The notes: a model not told the origin generated them from the letters alone. 64,000 nt of DNA from G963704535 sp963704535 (GCA_963704535.1 OY969916.1:2108001-2172000), one strand, 5' to 3'; counted from the first letter of the stretch, positions 33,598-42,599 are shown. Made by a program: numbers and translations.

Positions 33598-34908
33598 CTA
33601 GATCGCCCCGCGCCCCTTCAGCTCCAGGTACTTATTGATCACACTCACCGTTAGCTTGTCGGCCGGGACATCCAGCGTCAGCACGCCGCTGCGATGGAGT
33701 GTGTCGAGCACGACCTGCCGCTCATCCAGCAGCATCTCGGCCACCGCGCGCTGGTAGACCGCGTCGGAGTCGCGTGGCGGCTGCACGGCCAGCCGGGTCA
33801 CGTTCGGGTCCGAGATCACCACGCACAGCGGCAGGTGGCGCTGGGCCAGCCGGGCCATATGAGCGATCAGCGGCCTGGCGGCGTCCAGCGTCACCAGGTC
33901 GGTGAAAACAACCACCAGCGAGCGGCGCTTGTGCTTCACACCCAGGTAGGCCAGCGCCTGGGCGTAGTCGGCCTCGACCGGCTCGAACTGGACGTTGTAG
34001 AGCGCTTCGAGCATCCGGTAGAACTGGCCCTTGCCGCGCCGGGGCGCCAGGTAGGTCCGCACATCGTCGGCGAAGGTCAGCAGCCCGACGTGGTCGCCCT
34101 TGAGCGTGGCGACGTACGAGAGCAGCAGCGCGGTGTTGATCACATAATCAAGCTTGGCCAGCTCACCAATCGGCGGGCGCATCAGCCGGCCGGTGTCGAT
34201 CACCGTCATAATATACTGGCTGCGCTCGGTCTCATACTCGGCGGCGATCGGCTTGCCGCGGCGGGCGGTGGCCTTCCAGTTGATCCGGCGGAACTCGTCG
34301 TCGGTGTTGTACTCGCGCAGCCGCTCGAACTCGGTGCCGGTGCCGAAGATCCGCGCCGCGCGCAGCCCCAGCTCGAACAGCAGCCCTTTGCGGGCCAGCA
34401 GGTCGTACTTGCGCACATCCAGCACGTTCGGGTAGACCTTGACCTTCGCCGTGGTCGGGTAGCGCGCCTGGCGCACAAAGGTCTTGAGCGTGCTGATGTA
34501 GCGCACATTGACATCGCCGAAGGTGTAATCGCCGCGCTGGAGCGGGCGCACGTGGTAGCGCGCCTCGTGAATGTCGTAGGGCGCGATCTCGCCGGCTAGG
34601 ATCGTCGCATCGGAGACGAACTGGTAGGGGTACTCGTCGCGCACCTGGAAGCGAACCGGACGACGGCCGCGGTTGGCCAGCAGCAGTGTGATCAGGTTAT
34701 CGGCGCCCAGCGAAAGCTTGGTGTCGTTTATCCGCTCGACCTCGATCTGGTGCGGCCGGGTCGTGGCCAGGTAGTCGGCGACGACCAGCCCGCCCACGGC
34801 GACCAGGTAGGCCAGCGCCAGCCATTGCAGGGTCGGTACCAGGGCCACCCCGGCGACCAGCAGCGAGCCAAGCAGCAGGAACAGCAGCAGGCGGAAGGTT
34901 GGCAACAT
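33598..34908 (-). CDS. DUF58 domain-containing protein
   Basis: 436 aa. Two N-terminal hydrophobic segments (LLLFLLLGSLLVAGVALV and LVAVGGLVVADYLA) precede a beta-rich region and a VWA-like C-terminal domain. The DUF58 core is seen as GTEFERLREYNTDDEFRRIN-WKATARRGKPIAAEYETERS, and a VWA-type VVVFTDLVTLD. Proteins of this family usually act with MoxR ATPases, but none is in the window. Location: inner membrane with a cytoplasmic domain. Confidence 0.92.
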   Translation of the reverse strand: MLPTFRLLLFLLLGSLLVAGVALVPTLQWLALAYLVAVGGLVVADYLATTRPHQIEVERINDTKLSLGADNLITLLLANRGRRPVRFQVRDEYPYQFVSDATILAGEIAPYDIHEARYHVRPLQRGDYTFGDVNVRYISTLKTFVRQARYPTTAKVKVYPNVLDVRKYDLLARKGLLFELGLRAARIFGTGTEFERLREYNTDDEFRRINWKATARRGKPIAAEYETERSQYIMTVIDTGRLMRPPIGELAKLDYVINTALLLSYVATLKGDHVGLLTFADDVRTYLAPRRGKGQFYRMLEALYNVQFEPVEADYAQALAYLGVKHKRRSLVVVFTDLVTLDAARPLIAHMARLAQRHLPLCVVISDPNVTRLAVQPPRDSDAVYQRAVAEMLLDERQVVLDTLHRSGVLTLDVPADKLTVSVINKYLELKGRGAI

Positions 34909-35069
34909 CGGAGGTTACGAGCTTTCAGTCAGGCCACATACACCAATCACGCACGGCGCCACCGGGGAAGCCCGCGGGCACGCGTGCGCGTTCAAGCGCC
35001 CTTGAGTATAACATAGTGGCGTGGATGTGGGTAGCTGGCTCGTCACTTAGCGAATCGGAAAATGTAAAG

Positions 35070-35125
35070 CTTTCCAGCGTGAAACGTGAGGGACTTTCAC
35101 GTTTCACGTTTTACGTTTCGCACGC
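35070..35125. repeat. CGTGAAA 7-mer inverted repeat
   Basis: AGCGTGAAACGTGAGGGAC and CTTTCACGTTTCACGTTTTACG form a hairpin inside the 288-bp gap between the DUF58 gene and the aminotransferase gene. I see no gene in this gap. Confidence 0.8.
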
Positions 35126-35196
35126 GCTTTGGGGTGGTGAAGAAGTTCAGGGGCCTTCATTACCGAACGCGGATGGTGGATGGCTTGGGAGGCTAC

Positions 35197-36294
35197 TCAT
35201 CCAAGAATGTCGCGCACCGCCCCCGCCACGACCGCGATCTCGGCCTCGGAAAGCTCCGGGTACAGCGGCAGGGAGAGCACTTCGCGCGCGAGCCGCTCGG
35301 TGACGGGCAGGCCGGCGGGCGGCGCGAACTGGGCGTAGACCGGCTGGCAGTGCGCCGGCAGCGGGTAGTGGATCTCGGTGCCGATCCCGCGCGCGCGCAA
35401 TGCGGTCTGGAGCCCGTCGCGGTCGCTCGAACGGACCACATACAGATGGTAGATATGCCCCTCCTGATCCGGGGGCAAGATCAGCTCGCTCCCGGCCAGC
35501 AGCTCGTCGTAGCGCCCGGCCCAGCGGCGGCGGGTCTCGTTCCAGGCCGGCAGGTGGCCCAGCTTGACCTGGAGCAGCGCGGCCTGGAGCTCATCCAGGC
35601 GCGAGTTGACGCCGCCCAGGTCAGCGGTGTAGTACTTGCGCTCCCAGCCGTACTGCCGCAGGCGCCGCAGCTTCTCGGCCAGCGCCGCGTCGCCAGTCAC
35701 GATCGCGCCGCCGTCGCCCAGCGCGCCCAGGTTCTTGGTCGGGTAGAAGCTGAAGCAGCCGCACACGCCCATGCTGCCGGCCGCCCGCCCGTTCAGAGTC
35801 GTGCCGTGGGCCTGGGCGCAGTCCTCGATCACCGGGATGCCATGCCGACCGGCGACCGCCAGGATCGCGTCCATGTCGGCCATGCGGCCGTACAGGTGGA
35901 CCGGGATGATCGCCCTGGTGCGCGGGGTAATCGCCGCCTCTAGCAGCGCCGGGTCCAGGTTGTAGCCGCGCTCCTCGACATCGACGTAGACCGGCCGGGC
36001 ACCAGCCTGGAGGATCACGACCGTCGCGTAGACGCCGGCGTTCGCAACGGTGATCACCTCGTCGCCGGGGCCGACGCCCAGCGCGACGAGCGCCAGGTGC
36101 AGCGCCTCGGTGCCGTTGCCGACGCCGACCGCGTGGCCGACGCCGCAGAACGCCGCGAATGCCTCCTCGAAGGCGCGCACCTCCGGGCCGAGAATCCACC
36201 AGCCGCTGGCCAGCACGCGCAGCGCCGCCCCGTCAAGCTCGGCGCGGATCGTCTCGTAGTGGCGCTTGAGGTCGCCGAAGGGAATGTTTATCAT
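35197..36294 (-). CDS. DegT/DnrJ/EryC1/StrS aminotransferase
   Basis: 365-aa PLP-dependent sugar aminotransferase. ATG 36294 is chosen because GAGAG lies 6 nt before it. The PLP lysine is in FYPTKNLGALGDGGAI; VGVGNGTEALHLAL binds the phosphate; EDCAQAHGTTL contains the ring-stacking Asp. It makes amino sugars for surface glycans or antibiotics. Its 5' end overlaps the 3' end of the upstream GT87-like gene by about 60 bp. Confidence 0.93.
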   Translation of the reverse strand: MINIPFGDLKRHYETIRAELDGAALRVLASGWWILGPEVRAFEEAFAAFCGVGHAVGVGNGTEALHLALVALGVGPGDEVITVANAGVYATVVILQAGARPVYVDVEERGYNLDPALLEAAITPRTRAIIPVHLYGRMADMDAILAVAGRHGIPVIEDCAQAHGTTLNGRAAGSMGVCGCFSFYPTKNLGALGDGGAIVTGDAALAEKLRRLRQYGWERKYYTADLGGVNSRLDELQAALLQVKLGHLPAWNETRRRWAGRYDELLAGSELILPPDQEGHIYHLYVVRSSDRDGLQTALRARGIGTEIHYPLPAHCQPVYAQFAPPAGLPVTERLAREVLSLPLYPELSEAEIAVVAGAVRDILG

Positions 36295-38587
36295 GGGCAT
36301 CTCTCTTCATGGCGCTGTGCTCACGCGCCCCAGCCAGGACGATCGCCCCGTAGAGCAGCAGCATACCATAGAATTTGTAGGACAGCACCAGTTGCCAGAA
36401 CGGGCCGTGCAGCGAGCGGTCGAAGAACGTCCACAAGTTGCCGTGGGCCAGCAGCGCCCAGGCCAGCGTGTAGCAGGCGACGGCCGGCCAGCCAAGCCCT
36501 TGCTCGCGGTCGCGCGCTAGCACAAACGCCTGGAAGAACGGGATCAGTAGCAGCGCCTCGTAGTGGATCCAGGCCGCCGGCAGGATCAGCAGCAGCGCCA
36601 CGATCCACAGCCCATAGCCGATGTCGGGCCGCAGCCCGCCGCCCGGCCGCGTCAGCCAGGCGGTCAACGCCGTCAGCGCCAGCGCCCAAGCGTAGGTCGC
36701 CAGCCGCACCGCCCCGCCGCCGTCGGGCACCAGCGCGATCCGATCGGGCGAGAGCAGCCGGTTGAGAAAGCCGTTGAAGGTCTGGTTCTCGACCCAGACG
36801 GTGCCGGCGCCGGTCGCCGGCAGCACCTCGCGCAGAAAGGTCAGGTGGACCGGCCAGCCGAACAGGGCGATCGAGAGGACGGCCAGCAGTCCCGCCGTGC
36901 CCAGCGCACCCAGGATGGCCCGACCACCGACCACCGACCACCGACCACCGACCACCGACCACCGACCGCCGACCACCGACGGCGTGTCTGAGGATGGAGG
37001 ATGGAGGATGGAGGATGGCACTCTAGCCGCTCCTGGTCCATCCTCTATCTTCCATCCTCCATCCTCGGTTCTTGGTTCTTGGTTCTCGGTGGGGCGAACA
37101 CGAGGTTCGCCCTTACGTTCTCCGGCTCGGTTCTTTGTTCTTGGTTCTTTGTTCTTGGTTCTTCCGGCCTGGAGTAGCGCGAAGCCGAGCAGGTAGGCCG
37201 GGTAGAGCTTGAGCGCCGCCGCCGCCCCGATCCAGGCACCCAGCGCGAGATCGCGCCGCCTGGCGACCGCCTGTAGCGCGGCCGTGAGCAGGAGCAGCAG
37301 CAGCAGGTCGACCTGGCCGTAGCCGAGCGTATCGGCCAGCGGGCGCAGGCTGAACAGCAGCAGCAGCAGCGCCAGGCCCAGCCACGATCGCAGCCGTGCT
37401 CGGTAGGTTCGCAGCAGCAGCCCGGCGGCGGCGATCAGTAGCAGCAGGTTGATCACGCGCCAGGTCATGAGCGCCGGCACAAAGGTGAGCCAGGTGAGCG
37501 GGGCGAAGACCAGCGCGAAGATCGGCGGGTATTTGTAGGTGTCGCCGAGCGGGTTGGCGCGGATGTCGTCGAGACGGTACATGGGGGCGTCGCCCCGCAC
37601 CAGCCCGGCGACGCCGCGGTAGATCGCGTGGAAGTCGCGGGCGTAGTCGCCGCTGAAGATCGTGTAGAGCATCCCCAGCGCGTACCCGCCGCTAGCCAGC
37701 AGAATAAGGGCCGCCGCGACCGACCGCGCGCGACCGTGCAGCCACGGCAGCGCCAGGCCGAGCGGCAGCAGCAGCAGCGGGAGGTTGTGCCAGTGCAGCC
37801 AGCTCTGCCAGCCGTAGTCGACGTACAGGTACAGCGGGATCAGCGCGGCGCCGGCGGCGAATGGCCCGAGCAGCTCGGCCGGCCCCAGCCGCTCGACGCG
37901 GCGGGCTCCCCAGCGCGCACCGGCCAGCAGCCCGGCCACCGCCGCAAGCTCCAGCGTGACCGGCAGCAGGAACGGCGCGACCCACAGCCGAGCCAACCCC
38001 CAGCCGAGCGCGAACGCCGCCCCCGCCAGCGCCCCCAGCGCCAGCGCCGGCGCCGCCCCCAGCCCGGCCAGCCGCAAGATCGCCGGGCAAAGCGCGCCCA
38101 GCGCGCCCAGCAGCAGCAGCGGCAGCGCGGGCGGCCAGCCCATCCCCGGCAGCGAACGCAGCCCGACCGACTCGACTAGCGCGACGATATCGCGCGGGTC
38201 GGCGGCGGTCGCGGCGCCCGAGCCGGTCAGCGTGAGGCGGGTGGTGTCGAAGCGTGGGGCGGTGTCGCCGGCGAGCAGCAGGTAGCGCCGGGCCGGGCCG
38301 TCGGTCAGGTGCAGGGTCGTCAGCGGCTGGTCGTCGAGCGCCAGGCCCACCGGCGCGCCGCCGGGCCGGCCGACTAGCCGCAGCGCCAGCACCGCCGGGC
38401 CACGGGCCGTGGGCAGCCAGAGCCGCGCCCGCGGCCCGCTCCAGCGGTAGGTGCCCAGCGATCCCTGCTCGCGGTCGAAGAAGCCGCGCAGGTAGGCCCC
38501 GTCGGTCGGCGCGCCCACGTCGAGCGCGACCCCGGCGGCGTACTGCCACCCGGCCCACGCCACGATCACGGCGACCAGCGTGGGCAT
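36233..38587 (-). CDS. GT87/DUF2029-like membrane glycosyltransferase carrying a repeat insertion
   Basis: 784 aa from ATG 38587 (a longer frame to 38662 runs into a REP element). Many hydrophobic segments; a DUF2029/GT87 core with FSGDYARDFHAIYRGVAGLV and TYKYPPIFALVFAPL. This family transfers mannose or arabinose from polyprenyl-phosphate donors at the membrane. Residues about 473-559 are encoded by short tandem repeats (36912-37169) and read as low-complexity segments such as RTKNKEPRTKN and VVGGRWSVVGGRW. The insertion keeps the frame and lies in a loop after LLGFALLQAG. Confidence 0.82.
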   Translation of the reverse strand: MPTLVAVIVAWAGWQYAAGVALDVGAPTDGAYLRGFFDREQGSLGTYRWSGPRARLWLPTARGPAVLALRLVGRPGGAPVGLALDDQPLTTLHLTDGPARRYLLLAGDTAPRFDTTRLTLTGSGAATAADPRDIVALVESVGLRSLPGMGWPPALPLLLLGALGALCPAILRLAGLGAAPALALGALAGAAFALGWGLARLWVAPFLLPVTLELAAVAGLLAGARWGARRVERLGPAELLGPFAAGAALIPLYLYVDYGWQSWLHWHNLPLLLLPLGLALPWLHGRARSVAAALILLASGGYALGMLYTIFSGDYARDFHAIYRGVAGLVRGDAPMYRLDDIRANPLGDTYKYPPIFALVFAPLTWLTFVPALMTWRVINLLLLIAAAGLLLRTYRARLRSWLGLALLLLLFSLRPLADTLGYGQVDLLLLLLLTAALQAVARRRDLALGAWIGAAAALKLYPAYLLGFALLQAGRTKNKEPRTKNRAGERKGEPRVRPTENQEPRTEDGGWKIEDGPGAARVPSSILHPPSSDTPSVVGGRWSVVGGRWSVVGGRAILGALGTAGLLAVLSIALFGWPVHLTFLREVLPATGAGTVWVENQTFNGFLNRLLSPDRIALVPDGGGAVRLATYAWALALTALTAWLTRPGGGLRPDIGYGLWIVALLLILPAAWIHYEALLLIPFFQAFVLARDREQGLGWPAVACYTLAWALLAHGNLWTFFDRSLHGPFWQLVLSYKFYGMLLLYGAIVLAGAREHSAMKRDAHDKHSLRRPQAPLRDDPRRA
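36912..37169. repeat. 258-bp composite repeat inside a coding sequence
   Basis: ACCGACC 7-mers (about eight), GGATGGA 7-mers with the matching CCATCCT arm, TTGGTTC 7-mers, GGGGCGAACACGAGGTTCGC and TTTGTTC 7-mers. These are the same modules as in the intergenic blocks. The length, 86 codons, preserves the reading frame. Confidence 0.9.
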
Positions 38588-38628
38588 GAGCCAGAGCAGT
38601 TTTACGATGGGCTGGCTCGTTTGCTGAG

Positions 38629-38716
38629 AAACTGCCTGAAAAGGTCCGCGTCTCACTCGCAATCCATGGTGGAGAAGGGGGATCTTGAGGGGCAGGCCCC
38701 CAAACTCCCCTTTTCA
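38629..38716. repeat. REP-like element H
   Basis: CTGCCTGAAAAGGTCCGCGT, then GGTGGAGAAGGGGGATCTTG and CCCCCAAACTCCCCTTTTCA. It sits between the dual-specificity phosphatase stop and the GT87-like gene. Confidence 0.85.
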
Positions 38717-39238
38717 AGATTCGGTGTGCGTGTCTCCGCGCCGTGCGCCGCGCGCCAGGGCGCTGAGCACGGCTTTGCGCTTAGGGAGGTCGGCGGCGAA
38801 ATGCTTCAAGAAATCGCGTTGCTCTTTGGAGAGCAAAATGCACTGAACCCGGCGCAATTGGACCTGTTTCCTGGCTTCTTCCAGCGTCAAACCCTGCTCC
38901 AGGTAATACAGGTGTAAGATCGTCCCGCTCCGGCCCACGCCGGCCTGGCAGTGGACGAAGGTCGCCCGCCCCTCGGCCTTCATCTGGCCCAGGAAGCGCA
39001 AAATCTGGTGCGCCTGGGCCATGCCGGGCGGCTGCTGGTCCGGCACCGGCGCATGAAAATAGGTTATGTCGAGTTCGGCAAATAGTGCCGGAGTCATATC
39101 TTTGAACACGCTAAGTGGTCGCTCGGTCAGCGAGAGGATGGCGCGAATCCCTTGGGCGTGCAGCGAGCGAATGTTCTGCTCGGTGGCGGGGATACTGCTC
39201 GCGGCCAGCACGCCCGGTTCGATCCAGCTGATCTTCAT
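38714..39238 (-). CDS. dual-specificity protein phosphatase
   Basis: 174 aa with the cysteine-phosphatase signature FVHCQAGVGRSGT (C-x5-R) and an upstream general-acid loop with Asp (YFHAPVPDQQPPGM). Dephosphorylates Ser/Thr/Tyr or phospholipid-like substrates; the target is unknown. GAGGAATTTT precedes the ATG. The last residues run to the edge of a REP-like element. No membrane segment. Confidence 0.92.
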   Translation of the reverse strand: MKISWIEPGVLAASSIPATEQNIRSLHAQGIRAILSLTERPLSVFKDMTPALFAELDITYFHAPVPDQQPPGMAQAHQILRFLGQMKAEGRATFVHCQAGVGRSGTILHLYYLEQGLTLEEARKQVQLRRVQCILLSKEQRDFLKHFAADLPKRKAVLSALARGARRGDTHTES

Positions 39239-39246
39239 AAAATTCC

Positions 39247-39447
39247 TCAGAGGTTGTCTGAAAGGTTAATTCGTCGCCGAAACTTGGTGGTGAAAGGGGT
39301 TCTTGAGGGGCTGCCCCCCTCAAACTCCCCCTTTTTAGACAGCCCTCAGAAGCTGCCTGAAAAGGCCAGTGGTTCACTTAGGGCGGTGGTGGAAAAGAGT
39401 TCTTGAGGGGCGGCCCCTCAAACTCTCCCTTTTCAGACGGCCTCTCA
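39247..39447. repeat. two REP-like elements H
   Basis: Two copies, at about 39249-39352 and 39352-39447, each with TGTCTGAAA or TGCCTGAAAAG at the left, GGTTCTTGAGGGG-CTGCCCCCCTCAAACTCCC in the middle and CTTTT(C/T)AGACAG/CGG at the right. They separate the phosphatase from the sugar dehydrogenase. Confidence 0.9.
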
Positions 39448-40644
39448 CGTGCCCACATAATCCACACGATACAAAAACCCATTCGCGTCGTCGGTGACGT
39501 ACAGGCTGCCCTCGGGGCCGACGCCGACGCCGACCGGCCGGCCGATCCAGCGCGTGGCGCCCGCCGGCACCCAGCCGGTGATGAAGTCCTCGGGCGGGCC
39601 GGGCTGACCATCGACGAAGGGCACCCGCACCACCCGGTAGCCATTGGTGTTGGCGAAGTCGAACGCGCCGTGGAGCGCGACGAATAGGCTGCCGCGCATC
39701 TCGGGCGGGAACTGCGCCCCATCGTAGAAGGCTATGCCGAGCGGCGCCGAGTGCGGCGGCAGCAGCAGCGCCGGCGGCGCGACCTGCTCGCGGCAGAAGA
39801 CCTCCTTGGGGCTGCCATCCGGCGTGTTGATGCCCGCGTCGCCGAGTATTTGCGGGTCGGGCACCCGGTCGCCGTAGCAGTATGGCCAGCCGTAGTGCTT
39901 GCCCTCCTCGATCCGGAAGAGCTGGTCGGGCGGTAGCTCCGGCCCCAGCTCGTCGCGGCCGTTGTTGGTGGCCCACAGCTCCTGGGTGCCTGGCCGCAAC
40001 GTCAGGCCGACGACGCTACGCAGCCCGCGGGCCATGACATCGCCGCGCCGCTCGGGCGAGCGCGCCCCGCCGGAGGGGAAGCGCAGGATGGTGGCCCGGC
40101 GCTTATTGCCCTCGTGGCAGGCGTTGCAGGTCGAGCCGACCGCGACCAGGATGTTGCCGGCGGCGTCGAAGACGAACGGCCGCGACCAGTGATCGCCCTC
40201 CGACGACAGCTCCTCGACGATCGGCTCGCGCACATCGGCCACCAAGTCGCCATTGGTGTCGCGCAGCAGCCAGATCGCGCTCGGCTCGGAGATGTAGAGC
40301 TGCCTCTGGTAGAAGACGATCCCATGCGGCTTATCCAGTCCTTCGGCGACGACCACCAGCCGGTCGGCCCGGCCGTCGCGGTTCTCGTCGGGGAGCGCCA
40401 GGACCTTGCCGCCGTTGGGGGTCTTGCGGTTCATCACCGTGACGTAGGGCACCCCAGCCGGGCTGAACACGACGCTGCGAACCTCCTCCAGGCCGCTGGC
40501 GTAGAGCGAGATGCGGTACCCCGGCGGCAGCTTGAGCTGCCAGGGCAGCGGCGCGCCGACCGGGAGCTGCGCCCCCGGCGCCGGCGCCCGCCCACAGGCG
40601 CTGAACAGCAGCAGGGCCGCCAGAAAGAGCAGCACCTTTCTCAC
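39445..40644 (-). CDS. sorbosone/glucose dehydrogenase-like lipoprotein (six-bladed propeller)
   Basis: 399 aa from GTG 40644, which overlaps the epimerase stop (GTGA). A signal peptide with lipobox LLFSAC is followed by a beta-propeller like PQQ-dependent sugar dehydrogenases: LPPGYRISLYASGLEEVRSV, RPFVFDAAGNILVAVGS, and GLTLRPGTQELWATNNGRDE. It contains TCNACHEG, where the family normally has a Cys-x-x-Cys pair; here a His follows, giving a CxxCH sequence. It oxidises sugars at the cell surface if PQQ is available. Confidence 0.88.
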   Translation of the reverse strand: MRKVLLFLAALLLFSACGRAPAPGAQLPVGAPLPWQLKLPPGYRISLYASGLEEVRSVVFSPAGVPYVTVMNRKTPNGGKVLALPDENRDGRADRLVVVAEGLDKPHGIVFYQRQLYISEPSAIWLLRDTNGDLVADVREPIVEELSSEGDHWSRPFVFDAAGNILVAVGSTCNACHEGNKRRATILRFPSGGARSPERRGDVMARGLRSVVGLTLRPGTQELWATNNGRDELGPELPPDQLFRIEEGKHYGWPYCYGDRVPDPQILGDAGINTPDGSPKEVFCREQVAPPALLLPPHSAPLGIAFYDGAQFPPEMRGSLFVALHGAFDFANTNGYRVVRVPFVDGQPGPPEDFITGWVPAGATRWIGRPVGVGVGPEGSLYVTDDANGFLYRVDYVGT

Positions 40645-41636
40645 CAGTAAAATTCTTTCTCTTCGCGGTAGAACGCCAGCGTTCGATCGAGCCCCTCGCG
40701 GAGCGAGACGCGCGGGCGCCAGCCGAGCCGGCCCTGGATCAGCCGGTAGTCGGCGTAGTAGTCGCCGATGTCGATCGACTTGCGGTCGGGCGGGAAGGGC
40801 ACGATCTGGTAGTGGCCCGCCCCGTTGATCTCGACCAGCAGCGCGGCCAGGTCGCGCAGATTGATCGTCTCGTCGCTGCCGAGGTTGAAGATCTGCCCGT
40901 CGGCGGCCGGCTCGGCGGCGGATAGCAGCAGCGCGTCGACCACGTCGTCCACGTAGTTGAAGTCGCGGATCTGGGTGCCGTCGCCAAACACCTGGATGGA
41001 CTCGCCGGCGATGATCTGCTTGAGCCAGATGCCCAGGAAGGTCTGGCGGGCATCCTTCACGCGCATGCGCGGGCCGTAGGTGTTGGTCAGCCGCAGCGCG
41101 CAGGCCCGGATGCCGTAGACGTTGTTGTACAGGATATGATACCACTCGCCGGCCATCTTGTTGACGCCGTTGACGTCGACCGGGTGGAGCATGTGGCGCT
41201 CGTCCACCGGCAGGTAGTCGGGCTTGCCGTAGATCTGGCGCGTCGAGGCGTAGACCAGCTTGAGGCCGGGGTTGTTCTTGCGGCATGCCTCCAGGATGGA
41301 GAGCTGCGCCCGGCAGTTGATCTCCAGGTCGGTATAGGGGTCGCGCATCGAGTCGAGGTGCGAAGTCTGCCCGGCCAGGTTGAACAGGAAGTCCTGCTCC
41401 TGCACCAAGTAATCCATCGAGTACTCGTCGCGCACGTCGGCGATATTGATGCGAACGCGCTCCGCGATGCCGGCGATATTACGCATATTGCCGCCGTAGA
41501 TCGGGATCAGCGAGTCGACCAGGGTCACGTGGGCGCCCAGGTCGACCAGCCGGTGCGCCAGCGCCGACCCGATGAAGCCCAGGCCGCCGGTGATCAGGAC
41601 CCGCGCGCCGTCGAAGGCAGGAATATGGTTATTCAT
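40641..41636 (-). CDS. NAD-dependent epimerase/dehydratase (SDR)
   Basis: 331-aa extended SDR acting on nucleotide sugars. The NAD motif is ITGGLGFIGSAL; FNLAGQTSHLDSM and VYASTRQIYG follow. The usual YxxxK is replaced by NGVNK, so the catalytic Tyr looks to be Asn while the Lys is kept. FGDGTQIRDFNYVDDVVDAL is a standard sugar-epimerase segment. No RBS is visible: the sequence before the ATG is entirely ATTGAAA repeats. It forms a leftward operon with the dehydrogenase. Confidence 0.88.
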   Translation of the reverse strand: MNNHIPAFDGARVLITGGLGFIGSALAHRLVDLGAHVTLVDSLIPIYGGNMRNIAGIAERVRINIADVRDEYSMDYLVQEQDFLFNLAGQTSHLDSMRDPYTDLEINCRAQLSILEACRKNNPGLKLVYASTRQIYGKPDYLPVDERHMLHPVDVNGVNKMAGEWYHILYNNVYGIRACALRLTNTYGPRMRVKDARQTFLGIWLKQIIAGESIQVFGDGTQIRDFNYVDDVVDALLLSAAEPAADGQIFNLGSDETINLRDLAALLVEINGAGHYQIVPFPPDRKSIDIGDYYADYRLIQGRLGWRPRVSLREGLDRTLAFYREEKEFYW

Positions 41637-41703
41637 AGAAATTGAAAATTGAAAATTGAAAATTGAGAATTGTCAGGTTCTCAATTCTCAATTCTCAATT
41701 CTA
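41637..41703. repeat. ATTGAAA/ATTGAGA 7-mer block
   Basis: AT-rich 7-mers ATTGAAA and ATTGAGA face CAATTCT units, forming a hairpin between two leftward genes. The block removes any RBS from the epimerase gene and encodes the last residues of the GT2 gene. Confidence 0.9.
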
Positions 41704-42448
41704 CATTCGCGCGGCGCGCCGCGATTCGCCGCATATGCTCGCGCCTGATCACCAGCTTCCACCACAGGCCGATCAGCTGCATGCCGGTGCGCCACAGGCG
41801 CGGGAAGTTGAAGAACTGGCTCTTGCCGTAGGTGCGGTGGTAGTGGTGGACCGGCACCTCGGCGAAGCGGAACCCGGCGTCCTGGAGCTTCTTGACCAGC
41901 TCCAGGCAGATCGTGCCGCTGTCGGACTCGAGGTCGATCAGGTCGAACACCTGGCGGCGGATCAGCCGGAAGTCGCAGTCCACATCGCGCAGCTTGAAGC
42001 CGAACAGGAACTTGACGAAGTGATGGTACACCCGCCCGATCACGATCCGGTGCAGCGGGTCGTGCCGGTCGATCTTCCAGCCGTTGACGACATCGACGCT
42101 CTCGGTCAGCGCCGGCAGCAGCAGCTTCAGCTCGCGCGGGTCGTACTGGGCGTCGCCGTCGGTGTAGAAGATCAGATCGTTGCGGCACTCGGCGAAGCCG
42201 ACCTGGAGTGCGCCGCCGTAGCCCAGCGGCTCGCGGTGCGGCAGAAAGCGGAAATGATCGTACCGGCGGGCAAGCTCTTCCAGCACCTCGACGGTGTAGT
42301 CGGTGCTGCCATTCTCGACCACCAGCACCTCGTAATCATCGGTCAGCTCGGCAAGGGTGCTCAGTGTGGTCACGACCAGGCTGCCGATTGTGCCGCCGTC
42401 GTTATAGGCCGGGAAGAACGCCGAAATACTGGGGCGTTGTGTCTTCAT
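41681..42448 (-). CDS. family 2 glycosyltransferase
   Basis: 255 aa from ATG 42448. GT-A fold: SISAFFPAYNDGGTI at the start, the nucleotide-binding VENGSTDYT, the metal DxD as YTDGDAQYDPRE, and GLELVKKLQ-like helices after. It resembles polyprenyl-phosphate sugar transferases. The end (LRIEN) and stop are read from the AT-rich repeat block. It belongs to the leftward envelope-sugar cluster. Confidence 0.9.
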   Translation of the reverse strand: MKTQRPSISAFFPAYNDGGTIGSLVVTTLSTLAELTDDYEVLVVENGSTDYTVEVLEELARRYDHFRFLPHREPLGYGGALQVGFAECRNDLIFYTDGDAQYDPRELKLLLPALTESVDVVNGWKIDRHDPLHRIVIGRVYHHFVKFLFGFKLRDVDCDFRLIRRQVFDLIDLESDSGTICLELVKKLQDAGFRFAEVPVHHYHRTYGKSQFFNFPRLWRTGMQLIGLWWKLVIRREHMRRIAARRANVELRIEN

Positions 42449-42599
42449 GGACGGTTCCTTGTGCGTACGCTCTATCTGGCGGGAGATTATAGCATAGGTT
42501 CCGCACATGCGCCGTGAGCGCCCCGATTTGTGGTATATTATTAGTTAAGAGCGGAGAGATCGACAAGCAGAGGAGGAGAGGGGGAGAGGGGGAGACAAT

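Noticed and set aside
33694..34599. Plus-strand frame opposite the DUF58 gene
   Set aside because: Shadow of a strong minus-strand gene.
38588..38662. Longer N-terminus of the GT87-like protein
   Set aside because: The upstream ATG lies inside a REP-like element and has no RBS.
40645..41286. Open frame upstream of the sugar dehydrogenase
   Set aside because: It is the antisense-frame shadow of the epimerase gene; the signal peptide and GTGA overlap fix the start at 40644.
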